The notes beneath the pieces were generated by a model. That model ran no database searches and was not told the DNA's origin. It saw only the letters and a list, made by a program, of their open reading frames with translations. Positions 41,248-49,855 of a stretch of 64,000 bases of DNA are shown piece after piece. Positions within the stretch are counted from its first letter, which is position 1. Each line of letters opens with the position of its first letter. Origin of the DNA: Sphingomonas arvum (GTDB taxonomy: Bacteria > Pseudomonadota > Alphaproteobacteria > Sphingomonadales > Sphingomonadaceae); contig NZ_JAPDOB010000002.1 of assembly GCF_026013565.1 (NCBI RefSeq), positions 806,001 through 870,000 of the forward strand, in the 5' to 3' direction. Position numbers and translations under genes: made by a program.

Positions 41248-41718
41248 GTGGCAGAACCTGAGAGTGCCCATGAAGGCTGGCCTTTGACGTCGAGGCAGAT
41301 GGAATGCCTTGAGCGCTTCTGGCAGCGTAAGAACGCAAAGGAGATCGCCCTCGAACTCGGCATTTCACACGAGACAGTAGAGATTCACCTCAAGAGGTGT
41401 CGGCAACGCCTTAACACTGCGACCTCCATTGATGCCGCCCGCATGGTGTTCGGCGACCACGAGCAGGTGACGGTAAGGCCTTACTATGATCCTACCGGGG
41501 TTTCGGCCTATGATGATCCGCTTCAGTTGGGCCCCGACCCAACAGCGCCAAAATCGTTCTGGAGGGCGGCTAGCGAGCAGGACCCAATCAATCGGTTCGG
41601 TGCAGTGGCGACTTTGGCGATAGTCCTGACAGTGGCTTTCGCTTCAATCGGCGCTGTGGCGTTGCTGATTACAGCAAGCCAGGGGATCGTTCAGCTTGGG
41701 AGAGCGATGGGTTTCTAG
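41248..41718 (+). CDS. LuxR-type HTH protein with C-terminal membrane helix
   Basis: A 156-residue protein. The LuxR-family HTH is near residues 10-65 (WPLTSRQMECLERFWQRKNA, KEIALELGISHETVEIHLKR, CRQRLNTATSIDAARMVFG). A proline/aspartate-rich linker follows, then one hydrophobic segment near residues 120-147 (GAVATLAIVLTVAFASIGAV, ALLITASQG). GTG 41248 is preferred because AAAGGAG lies five bases upstream; 41242 is the alternative. A membrane-tethered LuxR-like regulator without a sensor domain is implied. Target genes are unknown. Confidence 0.72.
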   Translation: MAEPESAHEGWPLTSRQMECLERFWQRKNAKEIALELGISHETVEIHLKRCRQRLNTATSIDAARMVFGDHEQVTVRPYYDPTGVSAYDDPLQLGPDPTAPKSFWRAASEQDPINRFGAVATLAIVLTVAFASIGAVALLITASQGIVQLGRAMGF

Positions 41719-41964
41719 CGTCCGTGAAAGCGTGCATGTGCACAAGGCACTCCAGATGGTCGCAGCCGCAGGTTATTGCTACCTACTTGATCGCCTCCAG
41801 AATGGACCTTCCAGTTACCCTGTCACAAGGAACGGCGCCCTAAGCAGGTGGAGCGCTGGGAAACCCCAAGACCAACAGCGCGAACGTGACAGAGGGGCTC
41901 GTCGAGTGCGTAACTGCTCGGCGGGCCTCATTGTTACTTGCGCGGTCGGCTTAGCGCTCCCAGC

Positions 41965-42402
41965 TTATTCCTGCTCGGCCCCTCCGCCGAGTAGGAGGGC
42001 GCCGATCCACGTGAAAGGCAGGAGCGCGTGGTGCTCGACGATGTGGTCCTGTATTGCTTCGCCACCCGCGCGGATTAGCGCGCTCATCGGCTCCTTGAAC
42101 ATGCGGGCCATTTCGTCGTTGCAGCGCTTGCAGCATGGGATGGTGTAGTTGCCATAGATCGTGCGCTGGCCGTTCGGCAGCGTCACGGTCTTCTGGTGCA
42201 GCCCAAAGGCTCGAAGCGCCCAATTCGGGACGATGTGCTCGTCGTTGAACGCCACCTCGCGGCGCGAGCGGCCGCAGATGAAGCATGACGTCCCCTCGCA
42301 GATCGTGGCTACGAAGTCCGGCCAAGAGAAAAGGAGGACCTCGCCCGCGCCATTGCGGATCCTCTGGTTCGTCAGCACGTAATCGAAGGGAACGTCAGCC
42401 AT
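41965..42402 (-). CDS. HNH-type protein, C-terminally truncated
   Basis: A 145-residue protein. After DYVLTNQRIRNGAGEVLLFS comes a zinc/HNH-like region: CEGTSCFICGRSRREVAFND, EHIVPNWALRAFG and YTIPCCKRCNDEMARMF, i.e. CxxC ... EHIVPNW ... CxxCN. Full-length relatives, as I remember them, extend well beyond this point. Here sense ends at ALLPFTWIGALLLGG. I infer a C-terminal truncation. A nuclease role is likely for the family and uncertain for this copy. Confidence 0.6.
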   Translation of the reverse strand: MADVPFDYVLTNQRIRNGAGEVLLFSWPDFVATICEGTSCFICGRSRREVAFNDEHIVPNWALRAFGLHQKTVTLPNGQRTIYGNYTIPCCKRCNDEMARMFKEPMSALIRAGGEAIQDHIVEHHALLPFTWIGALLLGGGAEQE

Positions 42403-42749
42403 CGTCCAGCCTTAGGTCCGGACGCCGCGACGCGAAATACTGGCTTCGACAAGGCGCTGTACGGAGTCTTGGCCAGCACCGACCTAGATGAACGAACGTC
42501 CGCTCGCGGGCAGTCTGATTTCGAACCTGAATGTCTGAGAGTGGGTCTTTCCAGACGCGACAGTTGCCTGAACGAACGTCTTCTTCGCTGCCCTAACCAC
42601 CCGAAGGCAGCCGGTCGGCTCACGGCCACCTGCCGACGTTCAGGCTGACATGACGCCGGCCGTCTTCTTCTGGTGGAAAGCGGAACGGCCGCTTTCAGGT
42701 GAGCAACGCCAAATAGCTGCCGCCGGATCAGCCATGGTGTGAGGCTTCT
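42403..42749. other. Intergenic stretch with repeats
   Basis: No gene is supported. Contains a partial repeat near 42489-42520 (GAACGAACGTCCGCTCGC) and a clear copy at 42664-42710. Confidence 0.45.
42664..42710. repeat. REP-like repeat with perfect hairpin
   Basis: The lead TTCTTCTGGTGG is followed by the arms GAAAGCGG and CCGCTTTC (eight perfect pairs, five-base loop AACGG) and a tail CAGGTGAGCAA that also follows the copy at 28351. It is the best-preserved hairpin of the family. Confidence 0.65.
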
Positions 42750-43820
42750 TCAATCGCCAGGAGGCGGAACTCGCCGATCGATTTCCTCCGTTCTGTAGCC
42801 AAGCGACGGCGCGACACGCCGGATCACGGGCTCCCAGCCGCTGCGTAGTGCCACGTAGGCTCGTGGGTCGCCCAAGACCTCCGCGCCTTCTTGGCGCAGC
42901 CTCTCGGTTGCAAGAGTAAAGCTTTCCTCTGCCCTGTCCGCCACCGTCTTTGGACCCTCGTTCGCAGTGGGGAAGTTCCGGTCGAGAGTCTCGATCAGCA
43001 TCTGGGCGCATTCGCGAACGGCGACGACCGCTGCCGAGCGCTGAAGGCTGCGATATCGCTCCGAACCGAGAGCTGTGTCGATGAGGGTCGTGAGGTCGAG
43101 CAGGACGAAGCTGAACCGGGACACCGAATAGCGCGGATCCACGAACCGGAAGTAGAAAAGCAGGGGATAGAAATGATGCGCTTCCTTCACCTGCGAAAGG
43201 GAGCGCACCAGGTTGTCCAGCGAACTCGTGGCGTCATTGAAGTCACCGTCCGGACCGAGCCGGGCCAGCATCTCGGCCGCGTTCCCGGTGCGGGCAGTCA
43301 TTACGTCGATGGCGAGGGCCAGCGCGTTGCGCTCGCGAAGGGCCGAATAGACCTGAACGAGGTAGCTCAGCACCAGCGAGAGCACCGACGCGCCGACCAG
43401 CGAGTTGAACAGGTAGAGGAGGCGCGTGCCCGTGGTCTGGGGCGAGTAGTCGCCCCCGCCGACGATCGACAGGCTGTTGCCGGCGACCAGCATGGCGGTG
43501 ACGAAGTCCGTTGGGGTGTCGCCGCTAGACGGTTTGATGCTGGTGCCGAGTTCGGGCTGGATCAACAGGGCAGCGCCGATCGTCAGGCCGAGCGACCAGA
43601 AGGCGATCAGCGACACGACGATCAGGGGCCCACCGAAGCTCAGAACCTTGCTCTGCCTCCGCCCGAACGGTCGCGCGACGGCCCGGACGAGCGCCCAGAC
43701 TGCACGGTTCCAATAGGGAGCCAGCAGACCGGTGCCAGCCCGGGCATAAAGTACGGTCAGGAAGATATCGGCGAGGAAGAGTAGGAGGAGCCCTGCCCCG
43801 GCGAACTGCTGAAGGGTCAT
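42750..43820 (-). CDS. Potassium channel-like membrane protein
   Basis: A 356-residue protein. N-terminal helices (GAGLLLLFLADIFLTVLYAR, LIVVSLIAFWSLGLTIGAAL) are followed by a pore-like element in which GNSLSIVGGGDYSPQT stands where an ion_trans_2 selectivity loop occurs, and by a further helix (LFNSLVGASVLSLVLSYLVQ). About 200 cytosolic residues follow (AIDVMTARTGNAAEMLARLG, SLSQVKEAHHFYPLLFYFRF). The filter sequence is not a classic TVGYG, so ion selectivity is unsure. It lies next to a small membrane protein gene on the same strand. Confidence 0.7.
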   Translation of the reverse strand: MTLQQFAGAGLLLLFLADIFLTVLYARAGTGLLAPYWNRAVWALVRAVARPFGRRQSKVLSFGGPLIVVSLIAFWSLGLTIGAALLIQPELGTSIKPSSGDTPTDFVTAMLVAGNSLSIVGGGDYSPQTTGTRLLYLFNSLVGASVLSLVLSYLVQVYSALRERNALALAIDVMTARTGNAAEMLARLGPDGDFNDATSSLDNLVRSLSQVKEAHHFYPLLFYFRFVDPRYSVSRFSFVLLDLTTLIDTALGSERYRSLQRSAAVVAVRECAQMLIETLDRNFPTANEGPKTVADRAEESFTLATERLRQEGAEVLGDPRAYVALRSGWEPVIRRVAPSLGYRTEEIDRRVPPPGD

Positions 43821-43865
43821 GACTGTACCTGTCCCGGACTGGCGGCGCGCTTGGCGACGGGCGGC

Positions 43866-44495
43866 TTAGCCCGCCACCTCCAGGATCAGGTCGGCGGAAG
43901 CCGGTGACGTTTCACCGGTGGTGGGAGAAGCCGACGCCGCGGCGGGAGTGGCACGGAAATCCTGCGGTGTCCGTCCGGCTGCCTTGCCACGTGAATAGCC
44001 GACACCCTTCGGAAAGCCGCTGCGGTCGCTGTAGTCGCGCACCGGCTCGCCCTTGCGGTCGTGAAGCGAGCGGATCGACTTACCGGCCAGCGCGTCGAGG
44101 ATCGTAATGCCCGCCACGAGGGCAAGTGCGGTCCCGACGTTTCCCTTCTTGGGATTATCGTCACGGTAAGCGCCGGCCAGAGATGCAAGATCGAGCAGGT
44201 CGCCGCCGACCCGGCTATACGCTCCATAATCATTGTTGACCGACAGGCACAGGATTCCCGACGCAATCTCGCGGGCACCGTAGGAGCGGACGAGACCTTC
44301 CTTGCCCTGCACCCCGAGCCAACGGGTCAAGACCTGCGGCGCGAGGAGCTCGGTGAGGCCGAGGCCCAGGCTGAACCAGCCGAGACCCCGGCCCAAGCTG
44401 TCGACCGGTTTAAGCGAGCTTGGTCCGGTCTCGATGACCTTGGGATCGCCCGGCGAACGCGTGACGTCGGCCAGATGGGAAAGCATGAAAGACAT
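43866..44495 (-). CDS. DUF4267-like/cyclase-dehydrase-associated membrane protein
   Basis: A 209-residue protein with SLGRGLGWFSLGLGLTELLA, then VLTRWLGVQGKEGLVRSYGA, REIASGILCL and two more hydrophobic parts (GTALALVAGITILDAL). The GWFSLxLGxTELLAP and YGAREIAxGI motifs are typical of membrane proteins annotated near cyclase/dehydrase genes in alphaproteobacteria. The ATG at 44495 has AGGTG at six bases. It precedes the potassium-channel-like gene and follows the zinc alcohol dehydrogenase gene on the same strand. Confidence 0.6.
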   Translation of the reverse strand: MSFMLSHLADVTRSPGDPKVIETGPSSLKPVDSLGRGLGWFSLGLGLTELLAPQVLTRWLGVQGKEGLVRSYGAREIASGILCLSVNNDYGAYSRVGGDLLDLASLAGAYRDDNPKKGNVGTALALVAGITILDALAGKSIRSLHDRKGEPVRDYSDRSGFPKGVGYSRGKAAGRTPQDFRATPAAASASPTTGETSPASADLILEVAG

Positions 44496-44540
44496 AATGA
44501 CACCTCGCAAAAGAGGATTGAGGGAAAGGAGATTGGCGCG

Positions 44541-45728
44541 CTAGGCACCGGGCTGCAGCATGACCTTGATGCAGCTGTCCTGCTTGTCGCGGAACGTCCG
44601 ATACATCTCGGGGCCGGCCGACAGCGGCTCCTTGTGCGTGATGACGAAGGACGGATCGATCTGCCCGTCTTCGATCCGGCGGAGAAGGTCGTCGGTCCAG
44701 CGGTTGACGTGCGCCTGGGCCATGCGGAAGGTCAGGCCCTTGTTCATGGCGATGCCTATCGGGAACTTGTCGACCATCCCGCTGTAGACGCCGATGATCG
44801 AGATCACGCCCGCGGGTCGGCAATTGTAGATCATCTCGCGCAGCACGTGGCCGCGATCCTGCTCCAGCAAGCTCATCTGCTTGAACCGGTCTAGGATCGT
44901 GTCGGGCTGCCCCGTGCAGATGTGGTTCTCAAAGCCGACCGCATCGATGCACTTGTGCGGACCCTCGCCGCCGGTCAGCTCGGTCAGCCGTTCGGTGACG
45001 CTTTCCTGCTCAAAGTTGATGATGGTGGCGCCGGCCGCTTCCGCCATCGACAGCCGCTCGGGCAGGAAATCGATAGCAATGACCTGCTCAGCGCCGAGCA
45101 GCATGGCGCTGCGGATCGTCATCTGCCCGACCGGGCCACAACCCCAGATTGCCACTGTGTCGCCGGGCTGAATGTCAGCCTGCATCGCGGCATGCCAACC
45201 GGTGGGAAGGATGTCGCTGAGGAACAGCAACTTCTCGTCGGGAATGCCCGTGGGCACCTTGATGTGGGTCGCGTCGGCGAACGGCACGCGCAGATATTCG
45301 GCCTGGCCACCAGGATAGCCGCCGGTCAGGTGCGTGTAGCCGAACAGGCCGGCCGTGGAGTGGCCGAACACCTTTTCGGACAGGCCCTTCTTGCGGTTGC
45401 TGCGCTGGCAGACGGAAAAGTTGCCACGTTTGCACTGATCGCACTCGCCGCAGATGATCGTGAAGGGAATAACTACTCGGTCAGCGACCTTCAGCTTGCC
45501 CCGGGACTTCGCCTCGGGACCTAGATCGACAACCTCGCCCATGGTCTCGTGGCCCATGATGTCGCCGGGCAGCATCGCCGGGATGAAGTTGTGATAAAGG
45601 TGAAGGTCGCTGCCGCAGATGGCGCAGCTCGTCACCTTGATGATCGCATCGCGGCTGTCTTCGATCTCGGGATCGGTGACCGTGTCGTAGCGTATGTCTT
45701 CCTTGCCGTGCCAGACCAGCGCCTTCAT
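44541..45728 (-). CDS. Zinc-dependent alcohol dehydrogenase (glutathione-independent formaldehyde dehydrogenase-like)
   Basis: A 395-residue zinc-containing medium-chain dehydrogenase. MKALVWHGKEDIRYDTVTDP starts the protein at 45728 (GAGGAGAG site upstream). The catalytic zinc sites are AICGSDLHLY and GHETMGEVV; the structural zinc cluster is CGECDQCKRGNFSVC; the nucleotide-binding motif is VAIWGCGPVGQMTIRSAMLL. The C-terminal NRWTDDLLRRIEDGQIDPSF and long insert match the glutathione-independent formaldehyde dehydrogenase-like group. Substrates are probably simple alcohols or aldehydes. Confidence 0.85.
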   Translation of the reverse strand: MKALVWHGKEDIRYDTVTDPEIEDSRDAIIKVTSCAICGSDLHLYHNFIPAMLPGDIMGHETMGEVVDLGPEAKSRGKLKVADRVVIPFTIICGECDQCKRGNFSVCQRSNRKKGLSEKVFGHSTAGLFGYTHLTGGYPGGQAEYLRVPFADATHIKVPTGIPDEKLLFLSDILPTGWHAAMQADIQPGDTVAIWGCGPVGQMTIRSAMLLGAEQVIAIDFLPERLSMAEAAGATIINFEQESVTERLTELTGGEGPHKCIDAVGFENHICTGQPDTILDRFKQMSLLEQDRGHVLREMIYNCRPAGVISIIGVYSGMVDKFPIGIAMNKGLTFRMAQAHVNRWTDDLLRRIEDGQIDPSFVITHKEPLSAGPEMYRTFRDKQDSCIKVMLQPGA

Positions 45729-45865
45729 GGAAACTCTCCTCGGTGATGGGCTGCTGCTAACGCGCCACGAGCCGCACCCGGCATGCGGGCCATCCCTAGG
45801 GAACATTCCGAGGTTCGCAGACATTGCCGCTACGTCGGCAGCCAGACTCGGGGAAGGTCGGTGCG

Positions 45866-47569
45866 ATGTCGAAGAACCATCACTCCTCCGGCGGGCCCAA
45901 GGGCCCGGCGCAGCAAGGCCTGCATGAACTTCGACTGGTAACCGAACGGTTCGAGGTCACGCAGGCGGAGCTTGCCAGTCAGACCCGCTTTCTAGAGGCG
46001 ACGCTCTCGTCCATCCCGGACTTCGTCTACGCCTTCGATCCCCAGCATCGTTTCATATATGCCAATCGGGCTATGTTGGGATTGTTCGGCCTCTCCGCCG
46101 AGGAGATGCGCGGCCGGACATTCGCCGACCTCGATTATCCCACCGATCTGGCTGAGCTACTCAACAGCCATATCGCGCGTGTGCTTGCCGAAGGTGCCAC
46201 GGTCACCGGCGAGGTCTTCTATGAAAGCCCGACCGGCTACTCCGCTTACTTCGACTATGTCTGGGGACCGGTGTTCGCGGCCGACGGATCCGTCGAGCTT
46301 GTCGTCGGTGTGTCACGCGACACCAGCGAGCGGCACGCCTTCGAAGAAGCCCTGAGCACGAACGAGGCACGACTGCGGGCGGCGACCGAGCTGGTTGGCC
46401 TTGGCATCTACTCCTGGGATCCAGTCACCGGTGCACTCGACTGGGACGATCAGCTGCGGGCCATGTGGGGCCTGCCGCCCGACGCCGGCGTCGACATGGC
46501 CGTTTACGAAGCGGGGATCCACCCCGACGATCTTGCCAGAGTTCGCGATGCCATCGAAGCCTGCGTCAGTCCGGCCGGCGATGGGCGCTACAATGTCGAG
46601 TATCGCGTGATCGGTCGCGACGATGGGATCACCCGGTACATCGCCACTGCAGGGCGGACGACCTTTCAGGATGGCAAGCCTGCAAGCTTCATCGGTGCCG
46701 CCATCGACGTTACCGCCCAGCGCCGTGCGGAAGCAGCTGTACGCGCCAGCGAGGCGCAGTTCCGCGGGTTTGCCGAGAATAGCAGCAACCTAATTTGGAT
46801 TGCGGACAAGGTCGCGCGAAAGATCGTCTATCGCAGCGCTGCTTTTGAACAGATCGTCGGCGCTCCCGCAGACAGCGCTCCGACCGGCCTCGCCGACTGG
46901 CTGGAACTCGTCCACCCGGACGATCGCGACCAAGTGGAGCGGGCACTGACCAGCGTCGGAAAAGGCGAAGTCGCCCAATATGAGTATCGCATCAGCCGTT
47001 TAAGCGACGGCGCGGTGCGCTCGCTGCGGGATACCAGTTTCCCCATCCGTGACGACAAGGGCGAAGTCACGCAGATCGCCGGCATCGCCGAGGATCTGAC
47101 GCGGGAAGATGCGAACCAGATCTACATCTTGAGCACACATGAAACGGTCTTCGGCAACCTCAAGATCGTGCTGCTGATCGGGGCCGTGCTGTTAGCTTTG
47201 GCGCACCAGACCCGCTTCTCAAGGGCGCTGTTCGCTAATCGGCCGGCGCGGCTGGTTGGCCTTTGGAGCTTTTCTATCTACCTGCTGCACGAACCCGTGA
47301 TGCAGGGGATCGGCCTTGCCTTGGCTGGCTTGCGCCTGCCGCCGTTCGTCGTGGGCCTGGCTGGGGTGACGGGCACGTTGCTGGCCAGCGCCGTCAGCTT
47401 CTCCCTGATCGAGCGGCCAGGCCAGCAGGTGATCCGGCGGTTGGCGCCGAGCGGACGGCGACTGCGCGGCAGCGGTGCCATCGAACCGGTGACGGTCAGC
47501 GTGCCGGATGGGATGTTCGGCAGGCAGTCGCAGCAGGTGGCCGAGGAGCCGAGCGTGGCCCGGGGCTGA
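45866..47569 (+). CDS. Chimeric protein: three PAS domains joined to the C-terminus of an acyltransferase 3
   Basis: A 567-residue protein. Residues 40-160, 165-290 and 300-420 are PAS/PAC modules (FLEATLSSIPDFVYAFDPQH, WDPVTGALDWDDQLRAMWGL, NLIWIADKVARKIVYRSAAF, each followed by VVGVSRDTSERHAF-type PAC text). After EDLTREDANQIYILST the sequence changes abruptly to hydrophobic helices (VFGNLKIVLLIGAVLLALAH), FANRPARLVGLWSFSIYLLH and VSFSLIERPGQQVIRRL. These are the last helices and WSFSIYLLHEP/ERP signatures of acyltransferase family 3 (OafA-like). No kinase, GGDEF or AT3 N-terminal part is present, so the gene looks like a deletion-born fusion. The ATG has GGAAGG nearby. Confidence 0.75.
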   Translation: MSKNHHSSGGPKGPAQQGLHELRLVTERFEVTQAELASQTRFLEATLSSIPDFVYAFDPQHRFIYANRAMLGLFGLSAEEMRGRTFADLDYPTDLAELLNSHIARVLAEGATVTGEVFYESPTGYSAYFDYVWGPVFAADGSVELVVGVSRDTSERHAFEEALSTNEARLRAATELVGLGIYSWDPVTGALDWDDQLRAMWGLPPDAGVDMAVYEAGIHPDDLARVRDAIEACVSPAGDGRYNVEYRVIGRDDGITRYIATAGRTTFQDGKPASFIGAAIDVTAQRRAEAAVRASEAQFRGFAENSSNLIWIADKVARKIVYRSAAFEQIVGAPADSAPTGLADWLELVHPDDRDQVERALTSVGKGEVAQYEYRISRLSDGAVRSLRDTSFPIRDDKGEVTQIAGIAEDLTREDANQIYILSTHETVFGNLKIVLLIGAVLLALAHQTRFSRALFANRPARLVGLWSFSIYLLHEPVMQGIGLALAGLRLPPFVVGLAGVTGTLLASAVSFSLIERPGQQVIRRLAPSGRRLRGSGAIEPVTVSVPDGMFGRQSQQVAEEPSVARG

Positions 47570-47572
47570 GCC

Positions 47573-48511
47573 TTACCCGACTTCCGCTGCCCCGGAGTGC
47601 TCGCCCTGGGCTGGCTCAGGACGGATGAATACTCGGAACAGCTCGGGATGCTCTGCGGAGATGCGTTGGGCAAGGCTGGCGATGAGCTGTTCGACGTCGG
47701 GCACGCGCAGGCTGTCCTCAATGTCGATCGCGATATTGGCGATCACCTGGTCGGGGGCGAGCTGCGACGTGGTCACGTCGGTCACCTGCGTCACTCGTGG
47801 CTCGGCATTTGCGATCTGGCGGATGGAACTGGTCAGCTCGGGTGCGGCACCTTCACCGATCAGGAGCGCCTTGCTTTCTCGCGCAAGCAGTACGGCGACG
47901 ACCGCTAGCAATATGCCGATCAGGATGGAGCCGAAGCCATCGATCCACGGCCGCTGCAGCAGGATGGAGAGGCCGGTCGCGGCGGCCGCAATGACGATGC
48001 CAAGTAGCGCGGCGCTATCCTCGAACAGGACCAGGAAGGTGGCCGGGTCCTTGCTGGACTTGAACGCCAACCAGAAGCGCTTGCCGCGGCGAGCCTGGTT
48101 GAAGCTTTTCCAGCCGAACCACCAGCTGATCCCTTCGAACACGAACGACAGGCCGAGTACCACGAAGCTGACCCAGGCCTTTGTGATCGGCTCCGGGTTC
48201 ATGATGTGGATGACGCCCTCGTAAGCGGACACGCCCGCCCCAAGCGCGAAGATCAGCAAGGCGACCACGAACGACCAGAAGTAGAGCTCGCGGCCGTGGC
48301 CGAACGGGTGGCGAGGGTCGGGCGGCAGGGTGGAGCGGTGCTGGCCGTAGAGCAGCAGCACCTCGTTGCCGGTGTCGACCACCGAATGGATCGCCTCGCT
48401 AAGCATGGCCGAACTGCCGCTGACCGCCGCGGCGACGCCCTTCGTGGCAGCGATGCACAAGTTGCCGATCAGCGCGGCGATGATCGCCGTACGGGAACTG
48501 TGTTCGGCCAT
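47573..48511 (-). CDS. Cation diffusion facilitator (CDF) transporter
   Basis: A 312-residue CDF protein. Six predicted helices include SGSSAMLSEAIHSVVDTGNE (helix II, S..AE..H...D pattern), LYFWSFVVALLIFALGAGVS and the helix V segment FEDSAALLGIVIAAAATGLS. The RHPFGHGRELYFW motif precedes a cytoplasmic C-terminal domain (VTQVTDVTTSQLAPDQVIAN). The family exports divalent metals such as zinc or cobalt using the proton gradient. Metal specificity cannot be assigned from sequence alone. It lies four bases from the convergent chimera gene's stop. Confidence 0.87.
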   Translation of the reverse strand: MAEHSSRTAIIAALIGNLCIAATKGVAAAVSGSSAMLSEAIHSVVDTGNEVLLLYGQHRSTLPPDPRHPFGHGRELYFWSFVVALLIFALGAGVSAYEGVIHIMNPEPITKAWVSFVVLGLSFVFEGISWWFGWKSFNQARRGKRFWLAFKSSKDPATFLVLFEDSAALLGIVIAAAATGLSILLQRPWIDGFGSILIGILLAVVAVLLARESKALLIGEGAAPELTSSIRQIANAEPRVTQVTDVTTSQLAPDQVIANIAIDIEDSLRVPDVEQLIASLAQRISAEHPELFRVFIRPEPAQGEHSGAAEVG

Positions 48512-48513
48512 GC

Positions 48514-49776
48514 CTAGCTGAACGCCTTGTCCGCTTCGGGCCGGAGCTCAGAGGCGGCTTCGACCACGATCTCCAAGTCGACTGGCTGGTCGTAGGGATC
48601 ATCGTCGAGCCCGGTCGCGTGCTCCAGTTTATCCTGCCAGCGGTGGAGCTCGGCGACGTATGGCGCGAAAGGCTTGCGAAGCAGGGCGCCGGACTCGAGC
48701 GGCTCGACGTCCGCGATGCCCATGTGCAGCCATTCGCCCTTGTGCCAGTCGGTCATGTCGACGGCCGGGAACAGGCAGATGCCGTGCAGGTCGACGCCGC
48801 GATTGATGGCGGCCAGGCACTCGGAGACCATGTCGTTGAGCCAGTCGGGCCGGCCGCCGTGCAGGCCGGAAGTCTCGGCGACGATGCAGGGCCGCTTGTA
48901 CTTGGCCCAGGCCTCCTCGAGCAGGTCGGCGACGGGACGGATCCGTGGATCGCCGGGTTTTAGCGGCTGGTTGGGCTTGCCGCCGCCGCCGAACTCCATC
49001 TGCCCGAAGCTGTAATTGTTGAAGCCCAGAATATCGATCAGCTCCAGGCTGCCGCCATATTCGGGATGCTTGAGGCCGGAGATGATGTCCCAGGCGATGT
49101 AGGCGTCCTCATAGGCTTCCTGGCGGGCGGCCTCCGCGAGGTCGGGACGGTCCTTGGGCGGGACCACCCAGATTAGCGGGTCGATGTGGACGAAGCGCGC
49201 CTGGGGAAACTCGGCGCGAATGGCCTTGCAGGCGGCGATGTCGGCCCGGGCCAGCATCGTGGTGAAGCGGCGGCGTTCGTCCGCGCTCTTGCCGAACGGC
49301 GCGCACCAGCCCCATTCGCCACCCATGTAGCCCCAATAGGTCGGCTCGTTGACCGGGGTGAAGCAGAGCGGTTCGTGATGGGCACGCGCCGCGACGTAGC
49401 GTGCGGCGGCGCGGGCATAGTCGCGGAAGCGGGTGACGAACCCCTCGGAATAAGGATCGAGGCCGTCAGGATAGCCGTAGTGGCACAAATCCCATATCGG
49501 CAGGATCCCGTGCCGGCGCTGGGCCCGGAGGAACCCGTCGATGCACGAGAAATCGTATTCGCCATTCCCCTTGTCGACGAGCGGCCAGGGGATGCCTTCG
49601 CGCACAGTTGCAATGCCGAGCGGCTTCAGCATCGCATAATCCTCGTCGGCATGGGCGTAATGGCCCAGCTCCCGGTTCATGTCGCGGCGGCCGACGTCCT
49701 TCCAGTCGAAGGTGGAGCACTCGAACCCCGACAGGAAGAAGGTCGGGAAGATACCTTGGCGGCGCTGATCGGGCAT
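48514..49776 (-). CDS. GH1-like glycoside hydrolase
   Basis: A 420-residue TIM-barrel glycosidase-like protein. Visible motifs are FLSGFECSTFDWKDVGRRDM, HYAHADEDYAMLKPLGIATV (GH1/GH5-like barrel start), CFTPVNEPTYWGYMGGEWGW (Asn-Glu-Pro acid/base motif) and PCIVAETSGLHGG (probable nucleophile Glu). It resembles beta-glucosidase-like proteins of unknown specificity often grouped with family 1. No signal peptide is seen at the chosen ATG 49776; a longer frame to 49848 adds a basic segment. It starts 79 bases from the divergent oxoprolinase operon. Confidence 0.75.
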   Translation of the reverse strand: MPDQRRQGIFPTFFLSGFECSTFDWKDVGRRDMNRELGHYAHADEDYAMLKPLGIATVREGIPWPLVDKGNGEYDFSCIDGFLRAQRRHGILPIWDLCHYGYPDGLDPYSEGFVTRFRDYARAAARYVAARAHHEPLCFTPVNEPTYWGYMGGEWGWCAPFGKSADERRRFTTMLARADIAACKAIRAEFPQARFVHIDPLIWVVPPKDRPDLAEAARQEAYEDAYIAWDIISGLKHPEYGGSLELIDILGFNNYSFGQMEFGGGGKPNQPLKPGDPRIRPVADLLEEAWAKYKRPCIVAETSGLHGGRPDWLNDMVSECLAAINRGVDLHGICLFPAVDMTDWHKGEWLHMGIADVEPLESGALLRKPFAPYVAELHRWQDKLEHATGLDDDPYDQPVDLEIVVEAASELRPEADKAFS

Positions 49777-49855
49777 GGCTTTCGTAACGGACGGGTAGGG
49801 GCGAAGGTCCGTCACCCGAGTTGAGCGGGCCGGGCGCGCGTGCTTCAAGGCTTAC

